Positions 10,904-22,211 of a stretch of 23,963 nucleotides of DNA are shown here, piece after piece. The notes below the pieces were generated by a model. It was not told where the DNA came from. It was given only the letters and a program-made list of their open reading frames with translations, and did no database searches. The stretch's first letter is position 1. Each line of letters begins with the position of its first letter. The stretch is from Paramacrobiotus richtersi. Its lineage: Eukaryota > Tardigrada > Eutardigrada > Parachela > Macrobiotidae. The stretch is taken from assembly GCA_034698045.1 (NCBI GenBank), contig JAQGAU010000780.1:1-23963 (forward strand), given 5' to 3'. A program made the translations under genes and the position numbers.

Positions 10904-11254
10904 GGCAAACCATACGACGTGTCATATTCGTAAAAATAACCGAGTGCCGACCTACACATAAAAATCTACTAAATCACAGTATTCGGAGCAATTTTTTATT
11001 TTCTTACCAGTGCAACTGGGGACAAGTTATGCATTTTTGAAGTTGTCGACTTTCGACATGGCGGTCCCTGGAGTGAACTCTACCAAGCCGACTACAAAGA
11101 CCGCCATGGTGAAAGTTGGCAACTTCAAAATCGCAGAACTCGTCACAAGTTACACTGCTAAGAAAATAGAGAACTTCTCCGAATACTGTGATTTAGTAGA
11201 TTTTATTGATGTAGGTTGGATATTTTTACGAATATGGCACGTCGTATGGTTTGC
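10904..11254. repeat. Large imperfect palindrome (fold-back element)
   Basis: The left arm 10904-11066 is the reverse complement of the right arm 11099-11254, with a spacer of about 32 bases. Matching blocks include CAAACCATACGACGTG, CATATTCGTAAAAAT, ATCTACTAAATCACAGTATT and GAAGTTG...CATGGCGGTC. The arms differ by scattered substitutions and small gaps. This could be a fold-back or MITE-type transposon, or a source of long hairpin RNA. No target-site duplication is obvious. Confidence 0.85.
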
Positions 11255-12153
11255 TTGCAAGCAAATGATCAATGCTAAGTGCTTAACATAGCGGTCTACC
11301 GCGGTGAGTTTGTAAATTTAACCCAGCAAGTGATGATGGACTATACAAATCACAAATCCGTTCTCGTTGTGCGGTTTTGCGTCTGTATAAATTTAGAAAT
11401 GTCTAGACATCAAGCATTTTGTGGGCGCTAGAAATTAGAATTACATGTTTAGACGTGGTTGGATGAACCAACTGCTATGAGGAAACTGCTATATGCCGCG
11501 GCAACGTATAGTTTGTGGATTTTACAGCAGTCCTTTCTTTGTGTTGTTGCTTTCGCTGTACTTCCTGTCAAGGTTTTGGATAATTAGCACACTTACCTAC
11601 ATTTATGTTCTGTTTTGCATGGTGGTATCGTTAGTGGTACTGTGCGCAATCCCATAATTCTGTTCATGTAATCAGTACAGAGTACGCACTGGAGATTACT
11701 ACCGCCAGAAGTGCATAGTAATAAGTGCAGGGAAGCAACAGTCGTACGGCTCCTTACTTTCCTGTATTAACGTTTCACGGTCGTGCTAGTGTACTATGTA
11801 CCGTACGTGTAGGCACGCATAACGCACACTGCATCTTTACAACAACGCGTATGATATTACTGATTACAAAATCTCGGTGTACTTGCGTTGCAGCTGGGCC
11901 CGCTAGCGCTGGTAGTTAGATATCAGCAACGTAAACAGTTTATCTACTGGTACCTAATAACTACTATCGACGGTCTGCAGTGTGCCTCTACAGAAAACAC
12001 AGCAGCAGTGCAGACTTCGATTTTAACACGGTAGTTCTGTAGTTCTGCACAATATCTGTAGTTCTGTACATACTGTAACACGCACCACAGCTCTCTCAAT
12101 GTTCTTCAGTTTAGAGTTTGGATACCGCTTCGGTTATATTCTATGAAGCGCCC
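11255..12153. other. Upstream region of the first ApoL-like gene
   Basis: No coding sequence or TATA box is recognised. Around 12031-12068 there are three close copies of GTAGTTCTG. The promoter and any 5' untranslated exon of the ApoL-like gene should lie here. Confidence 0.4.
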
Positions 12154-14112
12154 ATGATGGCTTCCAGTCTACCCCTGCTTTTCAACATTATCGACCGCCG
12201 AGAAGAGAACCTAATAATCAGCCCATCGAATCTACCTTCTGTCCAGGATGTTAATAAGGCGGCTGCTGCTGCCATCGAGGCACGGAACCAAACGGTGCGG
12301 CTGCTTGTGGAGACGGCCACGGAGATGGATCAAGTAGCCAAGGACGATAAGAACACAGCCATCGCCGGAGGAGCTGTTTCCATCTTAGGTATGCGTATCC
12401 AAAAAGTTAGCAGTCGGTAGACAGCTGCATTTTGCGTACAGGACCACCATAGACACACAGGAAACCACCATAGTAAGCTATTTTCAGAATATAGTGTTGC
12501 TTTACTGCAATATCGATATCACAGCATGATAGCTAACGAGCTCTGAGCTGCTCTGTGCATTACCGTCAGAGATTAGATACCTACCGCCGATGCCAAAGCA
12601 GCTGCGTACCTACGAGCATACAACCTGACAGCACTGTAGTTAGAGTTTTAAGAAAACCGTTTGCGCGCTATATTAAGCTGGCTGGTACACAGCAGCAGCC
12701 ATTTCGAAATATTTTACATTTGTTTTGCGAAAAATGCTTTTGGACTAAAGAGAGGTCCGAAGACCGTCAGGCAGCGTTATAGTACGCACTGCGCGTAGCA
12801 TTCTACGCGGCCGTGGCATTCCACATTCCGTGTCATTACACGGAAAAAACATAGTTCGCAAGATAAAACTAGGTGACCCGTATGACAAAGTTGTCATTTT
12901 GCAGGAACCGTTCTCGGCATTGCCGGAGGCGTCGTTACCGTGATGACGGCAGGCGCCGCCGCCGTTCCCATAGCCGCCACGGTCTTGATGTGCAGCGGGG
13001 TCGGAGTTGGTGTCGTGGGCGGAATCACGAAGGGAGTCGGCAGCTATGTTTGTTCCAAGAAGCAAAACACCCTGTTTGAGCAGTTGCGCAAGGCTGTCGA
13101 GGAGGATGAAGAGGCGCACAGCTGTCTGGAAGATTACATTAACACTTTTCTAGACCCCAAGTATGAGACCACGGAATTTCGTGTCCTGACAGCCAGCATA
13201 AGTCCAGGATTTGCCGCCGCGAATACCTTTGCCCATGTTGAAGGCGGCTTGGCTCTGGTTACTCTGTTAAGCGCCCGACTGCCCCAGTTATCGAAATACA
13301 TTGGAAACAGTGAAATTCAAAAACTGCTCGGATCGCCGCTAATCACCCTCTTGATGCCCTTCTTGACTAAGAGCCTCGGGGTGACGGCAAAGGCAGGGGT
13401 CAACACCACGGATGATATTGCCCTTGGAGCGGTGTGCACGATTGTCGAAGGTCCAACAAAGAAGATCGCTTTTAATGCGGCTAAGACTGCTGCGCAAACT
13501 GTCATCCAGGAAGGAGGTGACGATGTCGCCAAGGCCCTGGCACAAGCAGCCGTCTTGAAAGCACAAGAGAAGGCAGCAGCGGAGGCAGCCAAGAAGGTGG
13601 CAGAGGCAGCCGTCAATGCCGCAGCGAAGAACCTAACGAAAATCACTGCGGGCGCAGCGGCGGCACAAGCTGCTAAGAAGGCCGCTGAGGAGGCGCTAGA
13701 AAAGGCAGTTGAGGAAGCGGCCAAGAAGGCAGCGGAGACGGGGCTGAAAAAGGCCACGGAAACAGCGGCTGCCAAAGCGGCGGAGAAGGCTGCAGCAGAG
13801 GCGGCAAAGGTCGTTGCTAAGCAGGCGGCAAAAGCTGCCGCGAAAGAGGCAACAATAAAGGTCACCGAAGCGACCGCCGCCAAGGAAGCAGCCAGCCTGG
13901 CGGTGAAAACAGCAGCGACCGCAGCGGCTGAGCAAGCCACCCAGAATGTTGTGAAGATTATGGCTAGGGTCACTGGCGGGGTGACCATCGGGTTTGGAGC
14001 GATTATGGTCGCGTGGGATGCTTACTGGATGTACAAAGATTGTCAGAAAGAGAGCCTCGGAGAAGCGTTGCGCAGACTGGCCAGAAGCCTCGAGGACGCT
14101 GGAGCGTCTTGA
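12154..14112 (+). CDS. Apolipoprotein-L-like protein with LEA-like Ala/Lys/Glu insertion
   Basis: Two exons: 12154-12388 and 12905-14112, phase 1 (donor TTAG|GTATGC, acceptor TTTTGCAG), giving 480 residues. The layout matches the apolipoprotein L family: a helical N-terminal part; a Gly/Ala-rich hydrophobic hairpin (about residues 66-127, with VTVMTAGAAAVP and GVGVGVVGGIT); further hydrophobic stretches near 188-238; and a C-terminal membrane-like segment (VTGGVTIGFGAIMVAW, 434-449) followed by an amphipathic LGEALRRLARSLE zipper. ApoL proteins insert into membranes and act on ion or lipid traffic; some are secreted and others intracellular. Unusual here is a run of about 115 residues (near 288-405) made of Ala/Lys/Glu repeats such as AAKKVAEAAV and AEKAAAEAAK. 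The paralog at 18257 lacks it. No signal peptide is seen. The start is supported by alignment with the paralog, although the open frame extends a little further upstream. Confidence 0.82.
13531..13905 (+). repeat. Coding Ala/Lys/Glu helical repeat array within the ApoL-like gene
   Basis: Degenerate in-frame repeats of GCAGCGGAGGC- and GCCAAGAAGG-type units encode an 11-residue-like amphipathic pattern (A-A-K-K-A-A-E-x-A). The array begins after VIQEGGDDVA and ends before the shared EATQ...VKIMAR block. In the paralog only a short AAVKAAATAAAK run occupies this place, so the array probably grew by tandem duplication in this copy. Confidence 0.75.
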
Positions 14113-15338
14113 ATCCAACTGTGCGCGCTGCTAGGGTAATCATTGCGGTTTGCTGTTCGGCGGTCGCTCGTTAAAGGATTTGTACCCATCCTGACTGCGT
14201 GAGAGACGAAATCTATCTCACAATTCCGGAATATTTTCAAAGCTGTTGCTTGATTGGTATTGTCTGAAATGGCTACAGATGCAATTCGTATATGTCCATA
14301 TTGTTAATGTTTTTCTACATAATTGGATACTACATACTTCCAGGCGTTCAAGTGCCATATTTTTTTAATTTTTCAGATATTCAGAAATACGTATGACGAG
14401 TACATCAATAATTTGAATCGATTCCTAGTGATCAGCAAGTAAAAACATAACGAAAAGAACCAGTTTGTATTATAAGTCACTGGTTAGGATTTCATTGCTC
14501 TCTTGTGACTTGTCTGATTCTGTTGTTATGCAGTTTAGCTGATGCGCCGGACGAGAATACAAAACGGGTATTAACGTTTATTACTGTACCACGATATAAT
14601 ATGTACACACGCCATCAGTTGGAGAACCTATTTACTTAAATTAAATGAGCAAGAAGATCTCGTCTAGTCCAGCAGAATCGGGTGCCGTTCCCATAACATA
14701 AAGGGTATTTCCCTTTTGCATTAACATGGACGACTTCTGCCGTTAAAACTCCTTCGCGTGCAGTTCTCCTGTGATGGCTATGAGATCTCTCCCGAGCTTG
14801 TCGAGTATAAAACTAGAGCTGTCTTGTGCAAGCTTGCTGTGTTCCATCTTCTCTGCCCTGCTACTACCTCCATTGTAATGCCACTTGAAATTACCGAACA
14901 CTTTCCACACGAAATGAATATGTACTCAGTCAACTGTCTGTAGATGGGTGCATCGACATAGTTCTGATGCATCAGAACTATGTGCAAAACTGACAAGATT
15001 TTGAAGAACAATACAAGCCGAATATCAAAAGCAACAGCAAAGCACGGCTGTAATGAGAGACATCGTTGACGGCGCCACTCGCTAATCAACGCACCAGCGT
15101 TAGGCGATGTTATCTGTAGAGTCAGTCGGTGAAAGCCTTGTTTCAGCCACAAATACGTTCATTTACCCACATGCTTCTTTTATCCAGTTTATCGGGGCAG
15201 ACTGACAGCTTCGCTTGACCGACGTCTTTGCTCAAACTTTTGAATGTGAATAGCAATCGGCATACAGTATTCCATGTTGACTTTCCCGTGCACTGTTGCC
15301 AGTATTTTGAATATTAAAGTTCGGTCAGAAGATAGACA
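14113..15338. other. Intergenic gap
   Basis: No gene is recognised. The main structure is the perfect palindrome at 14956-14983, listed separately. Confidence 0.45.
14956..14983. repeat. Perfect 28-bp palindrome
   Basis: Each 14-base half (ACATAGTTCTGATG) is followed with no spacer by its reverse complement, centred between 14969 and 14970 on TGCA. It could be a cruciform, a dimeric factor site or a remnant of a fold-back element. Confidence 0.9.
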
Positions 15339-16517
15339 ATGGCCACGGCTATATCTGTTTCGTTAACGCGAAAGGCTCACTGCCAGTCGTTCAGCCTAAT
15401 GTATAAAATTTGTGAAGAACAGTTTTTTTGCGGATCGTACTATAACAACCCAAATGACAATGGACGGTCATATACGGCTAAAATTTCCGTAGAAGCGCAA
15501 GAGGACTATCCGGATATTCCCATATCTCTTTGGACCCGACTTTGAAAATCAACGATGTTAATGGTGCGGTATATGATACGGTACGACCGGAAGAGCCGCC
15601 GTTGCGTGGACTGATAGCTGGGGTCAAGTCTCCGGGCACAGTCCTGGTCGATTGGAAAATTCGGTATGTGAAGCGAACTTAACCGTCCGTTTTCATGATG
15701 TGGTCGGTGTTCCTAGTTAGAACTGGTTATACATAGTTGCGCATAGTCCTTACCCCCGAATTCTCTGCATCTGTGTTTCTAGTGCGGCATCTGTTGTGTG
15801 ACTGATGATGCATCTGTATTATTAATAAGAAAGTATAGTAATCTGTATTATTAATAATATATTAATAACAAAGTCAGTGTAAATATCGTAGATCAACGGA
15901 TGGCTGGCCATATCGCATCCGAATCGGTCCCGAGGGATGGCAGGAGGAGGGACCTGAAACTTTCCGCGATCAATTGGTGTGGGTCGGTGGGCGCGCTCAC
16001 GGCTTTCGCCCAGGAGCAAATGTTTTCCTCACCTTGACATTTTATGCTGAGCAGGAGGCTAGATCCGATCTGAAGGAACTACTGGAATCACACACTCTTT
16101 CCGACTGCACGCTGGTCTGCGGAGACGAGAGATTTCCGGCCCACCGCGCCATTTTGGCAGCTCAGTCGCCAGTGTTTGCCGCCATGTTCGGAACTGAGAT
16201 GGAGGAAAAAAGTAAAAACTTCCTGGATCTGTAAGAATTAAGATTGCCGATGTCAAGCCTGATACCTTGAAAGTAATGTGCAGTATATTTACACCCTCGA
16301 GCTGGACGTCACCTATGTGAAACTGGAAGAGTTGTGGACTGCCGCGGACAAATATGCTATGCCGCAGTTGTGCGCGGAGTGCGAACGCAGAATAGCTGTG
16401 ACCATCAGACTGGACAATGCCGTGCGGTACTTGAACTTATCACTTGACCGGGGACTGCAGCATCTGAAAACGTTGGCTGCCAAGTTCATTGGCCAACATG
16501 CTACGGAGTTAGGATGA
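15339..16517 (+). pseudogene. MATH-BTB (SPOP/TDPOZ-like) gene with frameshifts
   Basis: Plus-strand segments together resemble a MATH domain followed by a BTB/POZ domain, as in speckle-type POZ adaptors of cullin-3 ubiquitin ligases. Pieces: ATG at 15339 to about 15535; a shifted frame 15542 to 15661 ending ATTCG|GTATGT; a phase-2 intron to about 15889 (acceptor ATCGTAG); then MATH C-terminal motifs (FRDQLVWVGG) and BTB motifs (LSDCTLVCGDERFPAHRAIL, SPVFAAMFGTEM). The BTB is interrupted at about 16230 (stop TAA and a shift into RIADVKPDTLKV) and again near 16274, after which QYIYTLELD and AADKYAMPQL continue. The frame ends with TGA at 16515-16517, inside the region that normally forms the BACK-like helices. 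Three frame breaks indicate a pseudogene. Base-call indels in the assembly are the alternative. AATAAA at about 16726 may be an old poly(A) signal. Confidence 0.72.
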
Positions 16518-18256
16518 GAATGTGAGTCCGCTCTACGGGATGCGGTGCTTAATGCAGGATGTAACCTTTATTTTAATTTTCGTTTGAATTCTTCCGTTTC
16601 GTCTGGTTGGTTTCCTGTCGGTTACGGTTCTTACTGGTACATATAAAATTACAATACTGGGGTCAACTCTTTTTGTACACATACAAAGGCGATCCTGTTG
16701 TTCGCGTGCTTTGCCGTGACAAAAAAATAAATTGTTTCGTATGTAGTGATTTTTATTACTAATCGGAATCATTGTACAGAACTTTTTCTACAGTAATTAG
16801 ATTCAGTTTCAAGGTGAACTTTTGAAAACTGCTGAAAATGCTCGGCCACGTTGACAACGAGAACAAAACGTCTAAAAACGAAAAATTTCACAGACTTGTG
16901 TATGTTATGTGTATCTTATAAAGTGTATGTTATAAAGTGTAGCGAGACCCATGCTTGTCAAGTAGTCCAAATCCTTGCTATGCCAGAAATAGACCAAAGC
17001 TGCCGTTTGCCCAGTTTCAAAACAATGCACCCTCTTCTGCTTGGTCGACCAGATAATGGCACAGGCATAGTGCGACTGAACAGACCTAGATATGTTCAAA
17101 AATCACTGGATAGAGGGAACCGTTTCTCCTACAGACCAACTCTTGCTTTTACGTTTCTGGGGCATATGTGACTGAAAGTCGCGATTTGGCGTGAGCCATT
17201 GGTTACTTTCGCCACGAAAATCCTCAGCAGCGTATACAGAAGTCAGAAAGTAAAGACTCCCCAAAAATTGATCACTCAGCGTAATGTGATATTTTTTCCA
17301 TTCGGCACACGAAAATCTAGCACAAAATCAACATCAGCTGTTTGTCTTAGCCTTTACTCTGCATATAGGTACGTACTACAATTCCTATCAGTTATGTGTA
17401 TTCCCATGATAGATAATTAATGCAAAACGGATACTGACTGTTGCAGAAGTAAATACGATTATTTCGTTTATTAGACATTAGAAGTAATAACTAGCAGGTT
17501 TCGTAGTGCACCTCAGCTCTCAGGGCGTCTGTTGTACAGTATGTCCCGGATCTAAATCTAGAATCAGCATATCTAATTTTCCAAAACCGTATTACGACTG
17601 ACTTAGATTCTTTAATTTAGACTGACTTAAATTTAGGTTATGTTTTTAATTCGTGTACCGAAACATGGTGTATCATCTACATAATGTCATTGAGGAACTT
17701 CCTACCATAATCCGGTATATCTGTTGTGGAATCTAGATCTTGTCCTGTTTTTCGTCGTCTCTGGTGTTACCCGTTTTACGTACGTTATGGCTGTACATTG
17801 TACATGCGCGCCATAACGTAATCTCCAAACTGTTGGTGGCTGGAGGGATACATAACGTTACACTGTATGGCCTTAAATATATTTCTGTAAAAGTGAACTC
17901 GTGATACACACTGTAGCCAGCAATATTGATATTTGAAAAGGTTCCAACCTAGTAATTATTGTATTTCCATGTATCTTTCAGTGGATTTCGGAAGGCGAAA
18001 CTTCCACAGTCGCGCACTGGGCTACTTTATGTAAAAGTTCACGCATGCAGGCGGCCATTACCTGTTTACAAAAATTCGGCGTACGTGCTTGGGCTGGTAT
18101 TAATCAGCGTTTATGGCAATCTAGCAATTGCAAACCGAATAACATCAGCAAGATGTATAACATATCTGCGGTTTTAACCCGCTACGCATATCTGTACTAG
18201 GAGTCTTGCTGGTGTTTCCCGTGGGGACACTGTTTGGATTATACGAAGCGTCCACG
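16518..18256. other. Intergenic gap with small inverted repeats
   Basis: No gene is recognised. A nested inverted repeat lies at 17782-17819 (ACGTTATGG pairing with CCATAACGT, enclosing TGTACA-T-TGTACA). The short open frames have no domain or splice support. Confidence 0.4.
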
Positions 18257-20452
18257 ATGCCTTGCCGACTCCCGATGCATTTCCACATTGTCGACCACCC
18301 GGAAGATGATCGGGTGCTCAGCGCACTGGACCGACAAGCCGTCCACAACGTCAACATGGCGGCGACTGCTGCCATCAAGGCACGGAAGACGACGATCCAG
18401 CTGATCCGCGCAACGGCCAGGGAGGTGGACCGAGTCACCAAGCACAAGAACAACACAGCCATCGCCGGAAGGGCTCTTTCCATAATAGGTATTTATTCGC
18501 ATTCACCGACTGTCTTCTCACACTAGTCTGTAGCGTACAATAGTTTACTGTTGTGCCATAAGTTAAGCGAGCAGCAGATTCACGACGTCGCAGTCTACAG
18601 TCTGGGTGTTAGTCGAAATGATGTCAGTAACTGGTTAATTTTCCACCAGTTCCGTGTAAATTAAGTGGTCGATGTGGCTGGGCTGTTCTGATTTATGAGC
18701 TAGCACATCACTTCGATCCAACTGATACGATTGTAAAGAAAAGCATTGCTAAAACGGTTTCTTTTTAGGGTACCGCTATAGGCACCCCCATACACCCCGT
18801 TTGCTATAGGCACCCCCATTGCACCCTAAATCACTGTAGGCACCCCTTTTAAATTCCGGATAACTATAACGTATATCGCTGCTGCCATGTTTGTTATCGT
18901 AATAAAATAGGGACCGTCATGAATAAATGCACTAAACTAGTACTGCGCGTAGCTCGCGAAACTAATCAGAGGTTTGTTCTATCCCGCTCTGGATCCTTGC
19001 CGAAAGGGCATCCAGATTTATGAACTCGGAAGTAAAAACAGGATGTAGACTGTAGAATTTAACCTACTGGCATATCTTCTGGCAGCGAACAACTTCTTGG
19101 AGGCGTATCGGTCGTCCGAAAATTTGGCAGTGTTAGGCAGTTTCGGCGTTACTGGTGCAAGGATCGCAATAATATTTACATTTATATATATTTGTAAACA
19201 ATCAGAAGAGGTGCCTATCTTAAATGATCAGAGGAATGCGTCTAATTAATTAATTCGAAAGGGGTGCCTATAGTAAACGGTGTGCGAAAGGGGGTGCCTA
19301 TATAAGTAAACGGGGGTGAAAGGGGGTGCCTATAGCGATTTCCTTTTTTTTATTTGCAATTGCCCAGGACGGTAATACACTCAACAAGTTATAATAAATC
19401 AAATAGGTAACAGAGTTTCTCCGAGTTGGCATATGAAGAGAGTTACCGCCCATTTTTGCATGACTTAAACGCTGAAACATACAACAAGTCGATCTTCCTT
19501 CACCTGTCCTAAAAAGCAACCTTTTACCAATCTCCATGATCAAGCGTTGCTACATTTTTTTGCAGGGAGTGCTGTTGCTGGCATCGCTGGAGGCGTCGTT
19601 ACCGTGGTGACTGCAGGCGCGGCCGCTGTTCCCGTAGCCGCTGTGCTACTGGGCTGCGGGGCCGGAGTTGGTGTGATCGGCGGCATAACGAACGTAGTGG
19701 GCGGCTATGTATGCTCCAAAAAGCAGGATAATTTACTGGAAGAACTGCGAAAGACAATCGAGGAGGACCAAAAGGCGCACTGCGGTCTAGCAGACCTCCT
19801 CGACATGTTTCGCGAGCCCAAGTTCGCGTCAACGGAATTTCGTATGTTTAGTGCCGGTCTCGGCGCTGGTATTGGTGCCGCCAATACCTTTGCTTACATC
19901 GAAGGCGGAGCGGCTTTGATTACGGTGTTGAGTGCCGGACTCCCGCTGTTATCGCAGCACATCAAAGACCCAGGAATACGAAAACTGCTCGGTTCGCCAG
20001 TGGTCACCCTCTTACTGCCGCTTTTGATTGACAGTCTCCAGGTGACGGCAGAGACCGGGGTCAGTGTCGCGGATGACATTGCTCTGGGGGCGGTGAGCAC
20101 CATGGTCGAAGGTCCGACAAAGAAGGTTGCATTCACTGCAGCCAAGAAGGCCGCGCAAGCCGTCATCCAGGAAGCAGGCGACGATGCTGCCAGTGCAGCA
20201 GTAAAAGCGGCGGCCACAGCGGCGGCGAAGGAGGCCACCCAGAGTGCGGTGAAACTCATGGCCAGGATCACTGGCGGGCTGACCATTGGGCTCGGAGTAC
20301 TCATGATCGCGTGGGACATTTACTGGATGTACGAGGAGTGCGAGGAGATGAGGAAGAAGGAGAAGCTGGGAGATGCGCTGCGGAGATTGGCCAAAAGCCT
20401 TGAGGAGGTCGGCTCGTCTTGTGAAGAACTATTTGTGCAGTCAGGGTACTGA
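18257..20452 (+). CDS. Apolipoprotein-L-like protein without the LEA-like insertion
   Basis: Two exons: 18257-18488 and 19566-20452, phase 1 (donor ATAG|GTATTT, acceptor CATTTTTTTGCAG), giving 372 residues. It is clearly paralogous to the copy at 12154: exon 1 shares KNNTAIAG-RALSIIG, and exon 2 shares the hydrophobic Gly/Ala hairpin (VTVVTAGAAAVP, GAGVGVIGGIT; about residues 79-126), EGPTKK, the ITGGLTIGLGVLMIAW segment (312-327) and the amphipathic LGDALRRLAKSLE (345-357). It lacks the long Ala/Lys/Glu array and ends with a short extra tail containing a cysteine. The intron position and phase are identical to the paralog, but the intron is about 1.1 kb because it carries an inverted-repeat element. 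Membrane association is expected from the ApoL family; the biological role is unknown. Confidence 0.82.
18769..19343. mobile_element. MITE-like element with arrayed terminal inverted repeats, inside an intron
   Basis: Both ends carry copies of CTATAGGCACCCC in opposite orientation. On the left they start at 18776, 18804 and 18834 (third copy CTGTAGG); on the right, as GGGGTGCCTATAG, at 19261, 19291 and 19323, with a weaker copy at about 19211. Spacing is 28-32 bases on both sides, so the ends pair over about 75 bases. The interior has no transposase-like frame. T-rich flanks make any target duplication hard to read. Confidence 0.75.
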
Positions 20453-22211
20453 AACTTGTGACGAACGCTGATTTGTTGACGGATTCATAATTGTGCCCAT
20501 TGCGAGAGGCATGAAGCTTGCTCCACATTTCCGGATTTCTTTGACATGTTTTGTGGTTTGGTGGATTGGAAAATGACCAAAGTTCTCTGGTACTCTTTCC
20601 TGTGTTTCCTTTGTACTTGCTTTTTCCGTATGTGTAATGACGTGCCTCCGGCTTCCTGTGCCATGCATTGTTTAGCCATTTTACTCACATTTGTCTCCAT
20701 TTACTACGTATAGGACTGCTTTCTGAATTCTCTCCAGAACAGTCGTCTGTTTGCAAGATGCATCTCTTTTTGAACTAATGAACTGCTTAAGCAGTTTTTG
20801 TTGCTAAACAGCTCTTTCAGTTCTGATCGGTTTTCATGGGTACCACAAACAACACCCAAAAAAGTGTCTCTTGTTCTGCGGTAGCGACCACTACACCGTA
20901 GTGACTTTTACATTAATGCTTATTGTCACATCTGAGAAGTACAGCACTGAGCTTGTACAAATTTATGCCTGAGAAATAAGCTGCTAAAACTTTTCCGATA
21001 TGCGTGCTTTCGGTCGACTTTGTCCATGATGTCATTGCGGATCACAGACGAACAGCAGCTTCCGCAGACGACGAAGATAATGTAGTTCGCACTTGCCGTA
21101 CACAATTAATCATATTAGTCGGGTACTGTATCAGCAGGAGATTAATTAATGTCTTTGTGTTGTCTATTTGCAACAGCAGGTTAAGGTTTAAATTACAATT
21201 AACACGCTAGTTTAACTGCACAGCACATGTATTCTGGGATATTAATTATCATGTTGTTGAGTTGCCACGAGTTCGCCATTGTTTACACCTACGGCATAAT
21301 CTGGTGATGTGTTCATTCGACACATAAAAAAACACTACAAATCCAGAAACTGCTGACAGACTGTATATAAGGGGTATTACATTGCGCACCATACCGTATC
21401 CTTCCTGTACCGTGTAAAAATGTATCCCAGTTAGCACGCGAAGGAACAGTGGCCAAAAGCAAACTAACATTACCGTGTTTTATTTCCATGCTTAAACGTT
21501 GAAACAAAAAACAAGTCGATCTGCTTTCTCCTATTCGTTAAAAACAACCGTTTGCCGATTTCCTTATACATTATTGTGTGACCTTACACGATACGGTTAT
21601 GAAACATAAGCGGAAGCGGGGGGTACGGATTTTAATAACTCCGCGGGCAGTTTTACCGCCGTACTGCAGGAACAACGACAACAAACAAGGCGGCTGCTAA
21701 GCAGTCTGGCCCCTTATGTATATGAAACACTTTCGATAAAAACAAAAACAACAAGAACTCACACATATATCCGTCATGCGAAACAGTTCAAGACCTCTTC
21801 AATTGCAACCGTACTGAACATACAAGGAAAAAACAGCTGCACGTTATTGGGAGAGAGTTCCTTACAGCAGGGTGGGTGGGCGGAAATCGCAAACGCTGCA
21901 AACTGGAAAGACGGATCCGGCACGGTCAGTCGCTGCGCTTTTATAGGGTCCGGTTACGGTTACTCGCTGCGGTTGATTCCGGATGGAGGAGGAGTCGCTC
22001 CACGGTCAGCCAATAATAACCAGATTTCATTCATGAAATCTTGAACAAAACAACTGCAGCCTCGCATCACACTCCAAAAGACTCACAAGCTTGCGGAACA
22101 AAAACGCAACGATCTAGCATGCTACTGATTATGCTAGCATCTCTATACCTAGCCTGTAGTAGCAGCCACGTTACTTCGCTGGGTATTGTTGTGAACACAA
22201 CTCTTTTACAG
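20453..22211. other. Gap upstream of the ApoL-like pseudogene
   Basis: Two patches show duplication history. About 21013-21165 resembles 10374-10530, and 21468-21560 resembles the 3' end of the second ApoL intron (19441-19530). No exon resembling ApoL exon 1 was found. Confidence 0.4.

Noticed and set aside
11010-11291. Plus-strand 93-residue frame
   Set aside because: It lies across the palindrome and its sequence reflects the two arms, not a protein.
13317-13988. Minus-strand 223-residue Ala-rich frame
   Set aside because: It is the antisense of the GC-rich Ala/Lys/Glu repeat region of the ApoL-like gene.
19894-20319. Minus-strand 141-residue frame
   Set aside because: Antisense shadow of the second ApoL-like exon.
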